The position numbers and the translations under genes were made by a program. A DNA stretch of 64,000 nucleotides from an uncultured Clostridia bacterium (GTDB taxonomy: Bacteria > Bacillota > Clostridia > TANB77 > CAG-465). Shown here in pieces: positions 27,370-37,234 of this stretch. Under the pieces are notes generated by a model that worked only from the letters and a program-made list of their open reading frames with translations, was not told the DNA's origin and ran no database searches. The stretch lies in assembly GCA_934169925.1 (NCBI GenBank), contig CAKPOO010000003.1, positions 96,176-160,175 on the forward strand. Direction: 5' to 3'. Within the stretch, counting starts at the first letter, position 1. Each line of letters begins with the position of its first letter.

Positions 27370-28767
27370 TTATAATTTATCACTAATTTTTGTAACGCTA
27401 CCAGCTCCAACTGTAATAACAATATCATTTGGTTCTACGTTTTTATGAATGTAATCTACAATGTCATCAAAAGAACTTATATATATAGCATTTACATTAT
27501 TTTCTTTTAATTTTTCAACTAAATCTTTTGATGAAATAGTTCCATCATCAATTTCTCTTGCAGCATAAATATCTGTTATTATAGCTATATCTGCATCAAA
27601 GAATGCTTTAGAAAATTCATCTAATAATTCTTTTGTTCTACTGTAAGTGTGAGGTTGGAATATAGCAATAATTCTATTGTGCTCTTGAGATTTTGCGGCT
27701 TTTAGTGTAGCTTTTATTTCTGTTGGGTGGTGTGCATAATCATCATATACAAAAACGTTATTATCAAGTTCTTTTTTTAGTTCGAATCTTCTTCTTGCAC
27801 CACAAAATTCTTTTAATGGTGTTACCATATCTTCTAAGTTAATATTGTGAGCTAAAGATGTAGTAATTGCAGCAACTGCGTCATATACATTATGAACTCC
27901 TGGAACATTTAAACTAAAAGTTTCTTTTTTATCTTTATATATAACATCAAAAGTGTAGTGACCTTTTTTGTCACATTTTAAATTTTTAGCATAGACATCT
28001 GCATTTTCGTTTTTTAATGAAAATGTATATATTTTTATATGTTTTTCTTTTAACTTATTTTTAATTTCATCTAAAACATCCATAGAGTTTTTATCATCTA
28101 AATTCATGATAACATTACCATTTTCATTAGTCATTAAAATGAATTTTTTAAATGATTTTTTAATTTCTTCAATACCAGAAAAGTAGTCTAAATGATCTTC
28201 ATCAATATTAAGTACTGTTGCAGTATCATGTGAAAAATTTAAAAAACTATCAACGTATTCACAAGATTCTAATATGAAATATTCTGAATCTCCAATTCTG
28301 TAGTTAGAATTGTTAAGTTTTGCATATTTTGAACCAACTTGTATATTAGGATCTAAATTATTATCTATGAAAATAGAAGAGATCATAGAAGTTGTTGTTG
28401 TTTTTCCATGTGTACCACATATACAAATAGGTGTTTTATAACTTTTTAAAAGAAGTCCTAAAAATTTTGCTCTTTCATAACAAGGTATATTTAAAGATTT
28501 TGCCTTTACATATTCTGGATCATGTTGATTTATTGCAGAAGTATATACAACTGCGTCAACATTTTTTACTAGGTCTGCATTAGAACCTATATAAACAGGT
28601 ATATCATTGTCTTTTAAAATTTGGATCATATCACCATCAGATTTATCAGAACCAGTAACTATAAATCCTGCTTTTTTTAAAACAATAGCAATAGCACTCA
28701 TGCTAACGCCACCAATACCTATTAAATGAACTTTTTTTATATTATTTAAGTTTTCAAAAGTTCTCAT
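27370..28767 (-). CDS. murC: UDP-N-acetylmuramate--L-alanine ligase
   Basis: This 465-residue Mur ligase adds L-Ala to UDP-MurNAc in the cytoplasm, the first amino-acid step of peptidoglycan synthesis. The N-terminal domain shows HLIGIGGVSMSAIA (14-27), the ATP loop GTHGKTTTT is at 118-126, and NIDEDHLDYF and YDDYAHHPTEI are in the central and C-terminal domains. Length is typical. RBS AAAGGATGTGA lies before the ATG. It is monocistronic. Confidence 0.96.
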   Translation of the reverse strand: MRTFENLNNIKKVHLIGIGGVSMSAIAIVLKKAGFIVTGSDKSDGDMIQILKDNDIPVYIGSNADLVKNVDAVVYTSAINQHDPEYVKAKSLNIPCYERAKFLGLLLKSYKTPICICGTHGKTTTTSMISSIFIDNNLDPNIQVGSKYAKLNNSNYRIGDSEYFILESCEYVDSFLNFSHDTATVLNIDEDHLDYFSGIEEIKKSFKKFILMTNENGNVIMNLDDKNSMDVLDEIKNKLKEKHIKIYTFSLKNENADVYAKNLKCDKKGHYTFDVIYKDKKETFSLNVPGVHNVYDAVAAITTSLAHNINLEDMVTPLKEFCGARRRFELKKELDNNVFVYDDYAHHPTEIKATLKAAKSQEHNRIIAIFQPHTYSRTKELLDEFSKAFFDADIAIITDIYAAREIDDGTISSKDLVEKLKENNVNAIYISSFDDIVDYIHKNVEPNDIVITVGAGSVTKISDKL

Positions 28768-28794
28768 ATAATCACATCCTTTTTGCTAACCATA

Positions 28795-28823
28795 ATTATA
28801 CAAGAAAATAGCATATTAGTCAA
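28795..28823 (-). promoter_or_regulatory. murC promoter
   Basis: On the minus strand TTGACT (28823-28818) and TATAAT (28800-28795) have a 17-base spacer. Confidence 0.8.
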
Positions 28824-28869
28824 TAATAGCGCTTAAATTGTAAAAATAGGTCAAAAATTATTAAATTTA

Positions 28870-28898
28870 TTGCAAGCACATTTAAAATATTGTATAAT
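28870..28898 (+). promoter_or_regulatory. Promoter of the TPR protein gene
   Basis: TTGCAA at 28870-28875 and TATAAT at 28893-28898 have a 17-base spacer. It is divergent from the murC promoter about 50 bases away. Confidence 0.75.
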
Positions 28899-28928
28899 GT
28901 TCACAAAAATTGTATAAAGAGGAAAAAA

Positions 28929-30065
28929 ATGAATTTATATATTATAGCAATTATTATTATACAAATACTTTTACTTATTTTTATGTCTAGAAAGTATATT
29001 TTAAAACAGGCAAATGAAAATATAATACTAATATCTTTACTTAGTTTTTTTATAGGAATGTTAGTTGTTCTATGTTATTATAATGTGTATGTTAAAATAA
29101 ATTTATTAGTATTTTTCTTAATAGTTGGAATTTTTATTCCTTTAATATTTTTTATATTAGAACTAAAAAATATATTTGTATCAAAGAAATTTTTATGTTT
29201 AAAAATAAAATATGTTTTAAAACATATGAGTTTTAATAAAAAAAATACTGAAACTAACATAAAAATAATAAAAAAATATATAGATAAAGTAAAATTAAAT
29301 TTAAAAATTAATGGTAAAGATTATATTTTGTACTATTATCTTGGTAAATTATATGCTACAATAAACGATTTTAGAAATGCAAAAGAATCATTTACTATAG
29401 CTGTTAAATTAAATGAAAATGATTATAGATCAATATATGAACTTGGCATTTTATTTCAAAAACAAGAAAAGTTTGAGTTTGCAATAAAATCTTTTAAAGA
29501 GGCAATAAAAATAAACAAAAAATATTATCTAGCATATGAAGCATGTGGATTTTTATACACTGATCAAATGATGTTTGATGATGCAATTTTATTATATAAA
29601 GATGGACTTAAGATATTTAAAGATTCTTGTGAAATTTGTTATAATTTAGCATTAGTATATTATATAAAAGAAGATTTTAATGAAGCTGAAATGTATCTAA
29701 AAAAAGCAATAAGTAAAAATCCAAAGCTATATAATGCATATTATTATTTAGCAAATATATTATCAAAAAAAGGTGAATATGAAAAAGCAATTTCTTGTTA
29801 TAAGAGGCTTATAAAATCAACTGTTTATACATCAAATGCATATTATATGCTTGCAAAAATATATCTAGATAAAGGAGATTTAGAAATTGCAAAAAGTTAT
29901 TTAGAGTATGATTTTAAACTAAAAGAAGAAGATATAGATAAAGCATTAAATGACTTATCTTTTTCTTCAATTAAAGATTATATTGAAAAATATAAAGAAA
30001 ATAATGAAATAAAGAAAAAAGTAAATAGTGATAAAAATTTAATGAATACAAGGTTAAAAAGATAA
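28929..30065 (+). CDS. Membrane-anchored tetratricopeptide repeat protein
   Basis: This 378-residue protein has three hydrophobic segments in the first 80 residues, then a basic linker, then about six TPR units from residue 130 to 345 (for example YYLGKLYATINDFRNAKESF and NAYYYLANILSKKGEYEKAI). TPR domains mediate protein contacts in the cytoplasm, and the partner is unknown. The start is the ATG at 28929 with AAAGAGG six bases upstream; an earlier in-frame TTG lies inside the promoter. It has its own promoter and terminator. Confidence 0.82.
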   Translation: MNLYIIAIIIIQILLLIFMSRKYILKQANENIILISLLSFFIGMLVVLCYYNVYVKINLLVFFLIVGIFIPLIFFILELKNIFVSKKFLCLKIKYVLKHMSFNKKNTETNIKIIKKYIDKVKLNLKINGKDYILYYYLGKLYATINDFRNAKESFTIAVKLNENDYRSIYELGILFQKQEKFEFAIKSFKEAIKINKKYYLAYEACGFLYTDQMMFDDAILLYKDGLKIFKDSCEICYNLALVYYIKEDFNEAEMYLKKAISKNPKLYNAYYYLANILSKKGEYEKAISCYKRLIKSTVYTSNAYYMLAKIYLDKGDLEIAKSYLEYDFKLKEEDIDKALNDLSFSSIKDYIEKYKENNEIKKKVNSDKNLMNTRLKR

Positions 30066-30093
30066 CGAAAATGTTAATTTTTCGTTATTTTTT
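30062..30093 (+). terminator. Intrinsic terminator
   Basis: Stem ATAACGAAAA with TTTTCGTTAT, then seven T. It begins at the stop codon of the TPR gene. Confidence 0.82.
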
Positions 30094-30103
30094 TGTATTT
30101 TAA

Positions 30104-30132
30104 TTGAAAATGTTTTTTATATATTATATAAT
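30104..30132 (+). promoter_or_regulatory. Promoter of the MurE-type ligase operon
   Basis: TTGAAA at 30104-30109 and TATAAT at 30127-30132 with a 17-base spacer. Confidence 0.75.
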
Positions 30133-30159
30133 TTTTTGTAGTATAAAATGGTGGGAAGT

Positions 30160-31671
30160 ATGGAAAAATACAAAATTGAAAAATATATTAGTAAGTTAAA
30201 TGATGAAAATAATATAAAAGAAATTTTAAATATAAAAAATGAAGAATTTGATAAAAAAGTAGAGTATATATCATATAATTCTAAAGATATAAAAAATGAT
30301 ACTTTATTTATTTGTAAAGGTGCAAGTTTTAAAAAGGAATATTTAGAGCAAGCAATTTCTAGTGGTGCAACTATATATATGTCAGAAGTAGATTATAAAG
30401 TAAATATTCCCGCAATCGTTGTAAATGATATAAAAAAAGCTATGAGTGTTGTTGCTACAATATATTATAACAATCCACAAAATGATTTAAATATAATTGG
30501 AATTACTGGAACAAAAGGAAAATCTACAACAACATATTATTTAAAATCAATTTTAGATGAATATGCAAATAAAAATTCAAAAAAAGATACGGCTGTTGTT
30601 TCTACAATAGATACTTATCTTGGTAAAGAAACTTTTAAATCTTTTCTTACAACACCAGAAAATTTAGATTTAATAAAGGATTTTTTCATAGCAAAAGAAA
30701 ATAATATAAAAAATTTAGTAATGGAAGTTTCATCACAAGCTTTAAAATATGATAGAGTATATAAAGTAAATTTTGAAACTGCGATTTTTACTAATATATC
30801 AGAAGATCATATTTCTCCAATAGAACATCCTGATTTTGATGATTATTTTAATTCAAAGTTAAAAATATTTGAAAAATGTAAAAATGCTTGCATTAATTTA
30901 GATGCAGATTTTTCAGATGTAATATATAAAAAAGCAAAAGAAAAAGCAAAACAAATTGTAACGTATTCAGTAAGTAATAAGGATGCTGATATTTATGCAT
31001 ATGATATAAAGAAAGATGGATTAAATACAGTATTTAAAGTAAAATCAGAAAAATTTTTAATAGATGATGATTTTTTACTTAGCATGCCGGGGCTTTTTAA
31101 TGTTGAAAATGCAATGGCTGCAATTTCATGTGCATGTTTAATGAACATACCCGTAAAATATATTAAAGATGGGTTAAAAAATGCAAGAGTAAAAGGTAGA
31201 ATGCAAATTGTAAAATCAGATGATGGTAAGATTATATCTATCATTGATTATGCACATAATAAAGTAAGTTTTGAAAAAATATTTGAAACTGTAAAAAAAG
31301 AATATAATGATAGAAAAATTATTACTGTTTTTGGCTGTCCTGGATCAAAAGCTCAAATAAGAAGAAAAGATTTGGGGGAGGTTTCAAGTCTAAATAGTGA
31401 TTATATAGTTATAACCGAAGATGATCCACAATATGAAGATACAGAAAGTATTTGTTTAGAAATAGCAAATTTTGTAAAAATAAATAATAAAAACTATAAA
31501 ATAATAATAAATAGAGAAGAGGCAATAAAATATTCAGTTGAATTTGCAAAAAAAATGGATGAAAAAGTCGTTTTGTTACTTCTTGGTAAAGGTGATGAAA
31601 CTGCTCAAAAAGTACTTGGTAAAAAAGTTGAATATGGTGGAGATTTTAAAATTGTGAGTCAATATATATAA
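30160..31671 (+). CDS. murE: MurE-type UDP-MurNAc-tripeptide ligase
   Basis: This 503-residue Mur ligase has ATP loop GITGTKGKSTTT (114-125), the MurE-like EVSSQALKYDRV segment (about 190), then FTNISEDHISPIEHPDF, SIIDYAHNKVSFEKI and TVFGCPGSKAQIRRKDLGEV. MurE adds the third amino acid of the stem peptide. The specificity motif, DNPR in meso-diaminopimelate enzymes, reads DDPQ here (about 421-424). The arginine that contacts the diaminopimelate carboxylate is absent, so the substrate may be another amino acid (inference). The ATG at 30160 is preferred over the one at 30148 because only it has a purine-rich site (GGTGGGA) upstream. It heads an operon with two unknown genes. Confidence 0.85.
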   Translation: MEKYKIEKYISKLNDENNIKEILNIKNEEFDKKVEYISYNSKDIKNDTLFICKGASFKKEYLEQAISSGATIYMSEVDYKVNIPAIVVNDIKKAMSVVATIYYNNPQNDLNIIGITGTKGKSTTTYYLKSILDEYANKNSKKDTAVVSTIDTYLGKETFKSFLTTPENLDLIKDFFIAKENNIKNLVMEVSSQALKYDRVYKVNFETAIFTNISEDHISPIEHPDFDDYFNSKLKIFEKCKNACINLDADFSDVIYKKAKEKAKQIVTYSVSNKDADIYAYDIKKDGLNTVFKVKSEKFLIDDDFLLSMPGLFNVENAMAAISCACLMNIPVKYIKDGLKNARVKGRMQIVKSDDGKIISIIDYAHNKVSFEKIFETVKKEYNDRKIITVFGCPGSKAQIRRKDLGEVSSLNSDYIVITEDDPQYEDTESICLEIANFVKINNKNYKIIINREEAIKYSVEFAKKMDEKVVLLLLGKGDETAQKVLGKKVEYGGDFKIVSQYI

Positions 31672-31690
31672 ATATATAGGAGTGTAAAAT

Positions 31691-33298
31691 ATGGAAAATG
31701 AACCAATAAAACAAGAAGAAATAAAAAATATGAGTTTTGAACAAATAGATGAGTATTTAAAAAAATATTATGCGCTTGATAATCAAATGCGTCTTATGTA
31801 TGAAGAAACTTCAAAATATGAGATTCCTGAAGATAAAGAAGAGGTAGAAAAATATTTAAGAAAAACATATAACGATGCAAGAACAACTGAAAATATCAAA
31901 AAAATAACAAATAATATAGAAAATTCTCAAAAAGAAGATATTGATAAAGTTGTTAATGATGATACATTAACTTTAGAAGAAAAACAAGAAAAATTAAAGG
32001 ATATAAAAAGTAATTATCAGAAATTTTCTATTGATTGGAGATATGAATATAATAACCTTGGATTTGATCTATCTAATAAAATGCTTGATCTTCTTGATGA
32101 AAAACAAAAATCTTTAGAAGAAGAGTTAAAAAGTAGAAATATAACAAGAGAACTTGCTCATGAATATGATTTAGATCCAGAAAATTTTTCAAGCAATATG
32201 TTAGAAAAAGACTATGATTACATTAAACTTTCAAGACAAAAAGAAGAGCTATTAAAAAACAAAGATGCATCTAAAGAAGATATAGCAAAATTAACAAGAA
32301 AAATTGCTACAATTAAAGCTAAATATACTAAATTAAGTAAATCTTTTGATGAAATAAATAAAGAATTTGGTGATGATATTGCTAAACTTAATACTTTAAG
32401 AGCTTCTGTTAATTCAGTTCGTACACAATTAAGAAAAGATTTAACTAATTATGCAAGTCTTTCTAGAAAATTTGGAGATAAATATGGAATAGATTATACA
32501 TATTTTAACGAAGCTTTAAAAAATGCAGGTTATATAAATATAGAAGAGGAAAATTCACTAGATGATGAGTTTAATCAATTGGACGATTTATCTAAAAAAT
32601 TAGATGAAATTGGTGGGCAAGATGTAAAGCTAGAAGTAGATGAAAATCAAAATAAACCTGAAGAAAAAGATACTAAAGCTGAAAATTCATTAGGTAATGA
32701 GCTTGATGACTTGGATGATTTATCTAAAAAATTAAATGAAATTGGTAATCAAGATGTAAAGCCAGAAGTAAATAATGATCAAAATAAACCTGAAATAAAA
32801 GATACAAAGGATGAAGCTAAAGATAAAGACGAAAATAAAAATGTAAAAAATACAACAACAGTAAATAAAAATGTTGATCATGTTGATTATAGATATAAAT
32901 ATGAAGAAAATGCTGATGATTTTAGAGGTTTTAATTTATCTGATAAGAATGTTGAAAATCTAAAGAAATCACAAGAAGATATAAGAAATTCAATAAACAA
33001 AAATACTGCTTTAATTGAAGTAAGTAAATTTACTAAATTTAAAAATTTCTTTAGAAGTTTTAAAAATAAATTTGTAGCCTTTGTAAAATCATTAAGTGAA
33101 GATAGGTACGAAGAGGAAATAGAAGAGCATAAAGAGGAAAAAAAGTCAAAATCAAAGCTTTCATCATCTTTAAAAAGTAGTGTAAATTCAGATGATGAGA
33201 TTTTAAATAATTTAGGAAATGAACTTAATGGTATAGATTTAGATGAACTAAAAGAAGTGAAAAATAAGAAATCTGAAGAACCAAAATCTAGAAATTAA
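31691..33298 (+). CDS. Large charged coiled-coil protein, function unknown
   Basis: This 535-residue protein is rich in Lys, Glu, Asp and Asn, with no signal peptide or membrane helix. Long helical, coiled-coil-like segments fill 1-280. A tandem repeat of about 47 residues follows (about 290-385): DDLSKKLDEIGGQDVKLEVD then DDLSKKLNEIGNQDVKPEVN. The C-terminal part has NVENLKKSQEDI, a basic aromatic segment (KFKNFFRSFKNKFVAFVKSL) and a NNLGNELNGI motif. The first and last have counterparts in the next gene, so the pair shares ancestry. RBS TAGGAGTG. It lies 19 bases after the MurE-type gene. I do not recognise the family. Confidence 0.7.
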   Translation: MENEPIKQEEIKNMSFEQIDEYLKKYYALDNQMRLMYEETSKYEIPEDKEEVEKYLRKTYNDARTTENIKKITNNIENSQKEDIDKVVNDDTLTLEEKQEKLKDIKSNYQKFSIDWRYEYNNLGFDLSNKMLDLLDEKQKSLEEELKSRNITRELAHEYDLDPENFSSNMLEKDYDYIKLSRQKEELLKNKDASKEDIAKLTRKIATIKAKYTKLSKSFDEINKEFGDDIAKLNTLRASVNSVRTQLRKDLTNYASLSRKFGDKYGIDYTYFNEALKNAGYINIEEENSLDDEFNQLDDLSKKLDEIGGQDVKLEVDENQNKPEEKDTKAENSLGNELDDLDDLSKKLNEIGNQDVKPEVNNDQNKPEIKDTKDEAKDKDENKNVKNTTTVNKNVDHVDYRYKYEENADDFRGFNLSDKNVENLKKSQEDIRNSINKNTALIEVSKFTKFKNFFRSFKNKFVAFVKSLSEDRYEEEIEEHKEEKKSKSKLSSSLKSSVNSDDEILNNLGNELNGIDLDELKEVKNKKSEEPKSRN

Positions 33299-33318
33299 AG
33301 TTATTATGGTGGTTGATA

Positions 33319-34560
33319 ATGGAAAATAATAATACAAATAAACAAGTTAAGGATGCACTACAGGAAAATTTAAATGATTTAAAGGAAAATAAATCAAAAA
33401 ATCCTGATGATATAAAAAAAGATTATGAAGATTTTAAAGAACAATATGATAAATTAGATGAATCTTCTAAACAAGCTTTAAAAGATGAATATGAAGAATA
33501 TGAAAAATTAGTAAATGACAGAGTTGATATTAAAAATCCTGAAATTTCAAAAGATGAAGAAAATGAATCTATTGTAAATGAAGAAGAAACTTATGACAGA
33601 TACTATAATGACAAGGAGTATAACGGTAATTACTTTGATAAAGATAAAGTAAATGAAGCTAATTATGATGTAAATAGTAGAAATCAATATGGATGGTACT
33701 TTAACCCAGAAAAGGATAGATATGATCCAGAATATAATCCTTTAGAAGATACAAGGTATAATAATCCACAAGAAGAAAAAAAGCCACAGGAAAAAGAAGA
33801 GAAAGCTACAGTAGATGAAAAAGCAACTTTAGAAAATTACTATAAAGATTTATCAAATTATAAAGGTGATTATTTTAATAAAGAAAATGTAAAAGAGACA
33901 AATTATGAAATAAGTGGTAGAAATCAATATGGATGGTACTTTAATCCTGAAAAAGATAGATATGATCCGGATTATAACCCTTTAAAAGATCCTAAATATA
34001 ATGGTGGAGTTAAGATAGAAAATAAAGAAAAAGAAGAGTATGGATCAAAGACTCTAAGTCCTGAAAAAGTAAGAGAAATTGAAAATAAAACAAAAAACGT
34101 AAAATCAAAAGATGAAATAGAAGACAAAAATTTTGAAAATTTAAAGAAATCTCATGCTACAGTAGAACATGCTATTGCAAATCCACCTAGTACTAAAATG
34201 GAAAAATTTAAATTTTTCTTAAATGATCTTAAGTTTTCAATTAAAAAAAGAGCAGAAAAGACAAAAGAATTCATTTCTAAGACAAAAGAAAAAATTGATA
34301 ATTCTAAAGTTAAAAAATTTGTTGATAATCATAAAATAGAAGATTATTCTGATGAATTAAGAGAAATTAATCAAATGGCAAGAAATTCTGACTCTGATCG
34401 TGAAAGTAAAGAGTTTAAAGAATTGCTTAATAAAAGTGTTTATTCTAACGAAGAAATAACAAAAAAAGATGTAGAAGAAATAGTTGAAAATGTTAAGCAA
34501 AACGAAAAAACACAGAATAGAAATCGTAGAAATATTGGTGATGAATTAGCATTAGGTTAA
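33319..34560 (+). CDS. Charged repeat protein with duplicated NQYGWYFNPEKDRYDP unit
   Basis: This 413-residue soluble, highly charged protein has no export signal. Two units of about 60 residues (about 95-150 and 170-230) are nearly identical in their core: RNQYGWYFNPEKDRYDPEYNP and the same with D for E. The core is aromatic-rich in an otherwise Lys/Glu-rich chain. The C-terminal region has NFENLKKSHATVEHAI, a basic helix, and ends RRNIGDELALG, partly like the upstream protein. The ATG at 33319 is chosen because GGTGG lies six bases upstream; an in-frame TTG two codons earlier has no spacing. Function unknown. Confidence 0.7.
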   Translation: MENNNTNKQVKDALQENLNDLKENKSKNPDDIKKDYEDFKEQYDKLDESSKQALKDEYEEYEKLVNDRVDIKNPEISKDEENESIVNEEETYDRYYNDKEYNGNYFDKDKVNEANYDVNSRNQYGWYFNPEKDRYDPEYNPLEDTRYNNPQEEKKPQEKEEKATVDEKATLENYYKDLSNYKGDYFNKENVKETNYEISGRNQYGWYFNPEKDRYDPDYNPLKDPKYNGGVKIENKEKEEYGSKTLSPEKVREIENKTKNVKSKDEIEDKNFENLKKSHATVEHAIANPPSTKMEKFKFFLNDLKFSIKKRAEKTKEFISKTKEKIDNSKVKKFVDNHKIEDYSDELREINQMARNSDSDRESKEFKELLNKSVYSNEEITKKDVEEIVENVKQNEKTQNRNRRNIGDELALG

Positions 34561-34577
34561 AAATAAGTATTAGCCAT

Positions 34578-34617
34578 AAAAAAGCACTAACTCTCGAGTA
34601 GGGTTAGTACTTTTTTT
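34578..34617 (+). terminator. Intrinsic terminator of the MurE-type operon
   Basis: Stem AAAAAGCACTAACTC with GGGTTAGTACTTTTT (one mismatch) followed by T. Just downstream (34623-34644) ATCTTGCTTAA occurs twice in tandem. Confidence 0.8.
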
Positions 34618-34661
34618 ATATTATCTTGCTTAAATCTTGCTTAAAATTTTAAAAATATAAA

Positions 34662-34692
34662 AAAATACACTAACATATAAGCTAGTGTATTT
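34662..34692 (-). terminator. Terminator of the Lon-family protease gene
   Basis: Read on the minus strand, AATACACTAGCTTATATGTTAG and its partner form an 8-9 bp stem (34664-34672 with 34683-34691) ending in a T run. It follows the stop codon of the protease gene. Confidence 0.78.
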
Positions 34693-34697
34693 AGTAT

Positions 34698-37109
34698 TTA
34701 TGAGAACATTTTAGCATTTTCTGCATATGATCTTAATTTTTCAGATATAAGATAATTTATTGAATCTTTTTCATAAGTTCCATCATCAAGTAATTTTCCA
34801 GCAGGTTTACCTGTTAATATTTCAATACCTTCATCTATAGTTTTTACAGGATATATATGGAAAGCACCTTCTTTAACAGCTTCAATAACTTCGTCATTTA
34901 ATGTTAAATTCTTAACATTTTGAATAGGAATTAAAACACCATTATTACCAGTTAATCCTTTATTTTTACATACTCTAAAGAAACCTTCAATCTTATCTGT
35001 AACACCACCAATTGGTTGAATTTCACCTTTTTGGTTAACAGATCCTGTTACAGCTAAGTTTTGATTTATAGGGACACCAGCAAGAGAAGAAAGTATTGCG
35101 TAAAGTTCTGTTGAAGAAGCACTATCACCATCAACACCGTTATACAATTGTTCAAAACAAATACTAGCAGTAAGAGATAGAGGTACTTTTTGTGCATATT
35201 TTTCTCCAATATATGCTGATAATATATAAACACCTTTTGAATGTGTAGTTCCACTTAAAGAAACTTCGCGTTCAATATTTACAACACCGTTTTTTCCTAT
35301 AAATGTATTAGCTGTTATTCTAACTGGTTGACCAAAAGATGCATCTCCAGTAACAATTACTGTTAAACCATTTATTTGACCAACTTTTTCACCATCAGTA
35401 GAAATCATAATATCACCATCAGATATCATTTTATTTAATGTATCGTTGTATTTTGCAAATCTACTTACAGTGACAAGTTTTGCTTTTTTAACTTCTTTTT
35501 CAGTTACAACTTTTTTCTTAGAACTTTTTGCAATAAAGTTAGCTTCTACACATAAATCAGAAATATCTTGCATAACAGCAGTTAATCTATTTTTATTTGT
35601 TGCACATCTAGAAGAGTATTCAACAATTTCTTTAACAGCAGATGCATCAAAATCAAGTAAGTCATATTTTTTTACTGTAAAAGCAACAAATTGAGCAAGT
35701 TTATGGATATTTTCTTTATTTCTAACATAGAAATCATCAAAATCTGCTTTAACTTTAAATAATTTTTTAAAGTCAACATCCATATTACATAGTTGTTGGT
35801 AATGAGCTTCTGAACCAATTAATATAACTTGCATATGAACTGGAATAGGTTCTGGTTTTAAAGATGCTATTGTTACAGGTTGAGCAATATCTCTAGAACT
35901 ATCTATTGATAATTCTTGTGATCTTAAAACTCTTTTAAAAGCTTCCCAAGTTGCTTGGTTTGCAAGTAAATCTCTAACATTTAATATTAAATATCCACCA
36001 TTTGCTTTGTGAACAAGACCTGCTTTTAACATTCTATAATTTGTTTTTACTGCATTCATACCAGTTTCAAATTCAAGTTTCCCAAATAAATCAAAATAGT
36101 TTGGACTTTTACAAAGAACAACAGGAGCATGGAATAATCTATCGTTATCTACAAGTAGGTTAACTTTGTAATTATCCCAAGGTTTTTCTTGTTTTTGCAT
36201 CATTGATGGAGGAATCATACCAGGCATTTGTTTTGATTTAGTTTGTTTTAAACTGTCTTCATATTGTTTAAATTTATCTATATTTTTTACAACATCGCTT
36301 TGAATAGAGTATAAGAAGTTTTGAATTTTTAAATTCTTTTTGTATTTTATTTTTAACTCACTCATACATTGTGTAACAGCAAAAGTTGTTAAATTTTCTT
36401 GCCATTGGTTTATAACTTGTTCAGCTTTTTTATCAAGACTATCAAGTTCTTTTAATACCTCTAAAGTTTGCTCTTGAATTTTAGGGCTTTTTTCTTCAAA
36501 GTATTTTTTTGTTTTTTCATCTAAAAGACCAAACTCTTTTTCACCTAATATAACCCCATTATGAACAGGTGAAAAGTATATACCATCTTCAGTATTTCTA
36601 ACTTTAAAACCTTGTTCAAAAGTAGATTTATCGAATTCTTTCATTACAGCTTCTTTAGCTTTTGTATATCTATCAAGTATAGTTTTCTTTTCTTTTTCGT
36701 ACATATCTCCAGATAGATCTTTTGCAAGTCTTTCTAAAAGTTTAGTGATAAATCTATTCATATCATGTTTAAATTCAATTCCCATACCTGGTTCAAGAGA
36801 AATTGCTATTGGTTCATTAGGATTTTCAAAATTGTATATATAGCAATAGTCATTAGGAACAGGTTGATTTTGACTTAAAACGTTAACAACAGATAGGGCA
36901 TATGCAGTTTTTCCAATTCCAACATTTCCAGACACATAAAGGTTAAATCCTTTTTGTGGTATCTGCATAGCAGTTTTTATAGCTTCTAAAGCTCTTTCTT
37001 GACCAATTATTCCATTAAATGGTTCAAGTTCTGCAGTAGTTTTAAATCCTAAAACTTCACTGTCTAAACTATTTTTTAAATCTGTGTACTTTAATTCTTT
37101 ATTTTTCAT
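34698..37109 (-). CDS. ATP-dependent Lon-family protease (LonH/YcbZ type)
   Basis: This 803-residue protein has a short N-terminus with GFKTTAELEPFNGIIGQERA, Walker A GNVGIGKT (61-68), a long helical insertion (about 130-330), the remaining AAA+ parts, and a C-terminal S16 peptidase domain. The catalytic pair is S663 in GDSASS and K706 in GGVTDKIEGF. This arrangement, with an insertion and no Lon N-domain, is that of the LonH/YcbZ-like group, soluble proteases that degrade regulatory or damaged proteins. RBS CGGAGG is eight bases from the ATG. It is monocistronic. Confidence 0.9.
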   Translation of the reverse strand: MKNKELKYTDLKNSLDSEVLGFKTTAELEPFNGIIGQERALEAIKTAMQIPQKGFNLYVSGNVGIGKTAYALSVVNVLSQNQPVPNDYCYIYNFENPNEPIAISLEPGMGIEFKHDMNRFITKLLERLAKDLSGDMYEKEKKTILDRYTKAKEAVMKEFDKSTFEQGFKVRNTEDGIYFSPVHNGVILGEKEFGLLDEKTKKYFEEKSPKIQEQTLEVLKELDSLDKKAEQVINQWQENLTTFAVTQCMSELKIKYKKNLKIQNFLYSIQSDVVKNIDKFKQYEDSLKQTKSKQMPGMIPPSMMQKQEKPWDNYKVNLLVDNDRLFHAPVVLCKSPNYFDLFGKLEFETGMNAVKTNYRMLKAGLVHKANGGYLILNVRDLLANQATWEAFKRVLRSQELSIDSSRDIAQPVTIASLKPEPIPVHMQVILIGSEAHYQQLCNMDVDFKKLFKVKADFDDFYVRNKENIHKLAQFVAFTVKKYDLLDFDASAVKEIVEYSSRCATNKNRLTAVMQDISDLCVEANFIAKSSKKKVVTEKEVKKAKLVTVSRFAKYNDTLNKMISDGDIMISTDGEKVGQINGLTVIVTGDASFGQPVRITANTFIGKNGVVNIEREVSLSGTTHSKGVYILSAYIGEKYAQKVPLSLTASICFEQLYNGVDGDSASSTELYAILSSLAGVPINQNLAVTGSVNQKGEIQPIGGVTDKIEGFFRVCKNKGLTGNNGVLIPIQNVKNLTLNDEVIEAVKEGAFHIYPVKTIDEGIEILTGKPAGKLLDDGTYEKDSINYLISEKLRSYAENAKMFS

Positions 37110-37234
37110 AAGTTTCCTCCGATAATCTTTTGTTTATAATACAAATATATTGTATTATATTGGATAAAAATATTCAATAAATGTAAGTGAAAAAATAAAA
37201 TTGTAATAAATTGGTAATATATAAATTTTGTATA

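Noticed and set aside
34623..34644. Tandem 11-bp direct repeat (ATCTTGCTTAA twice)
   Set aside because: Only two copies between two terminators, with no link to any gene or recombination signal; probably a chance duplication.
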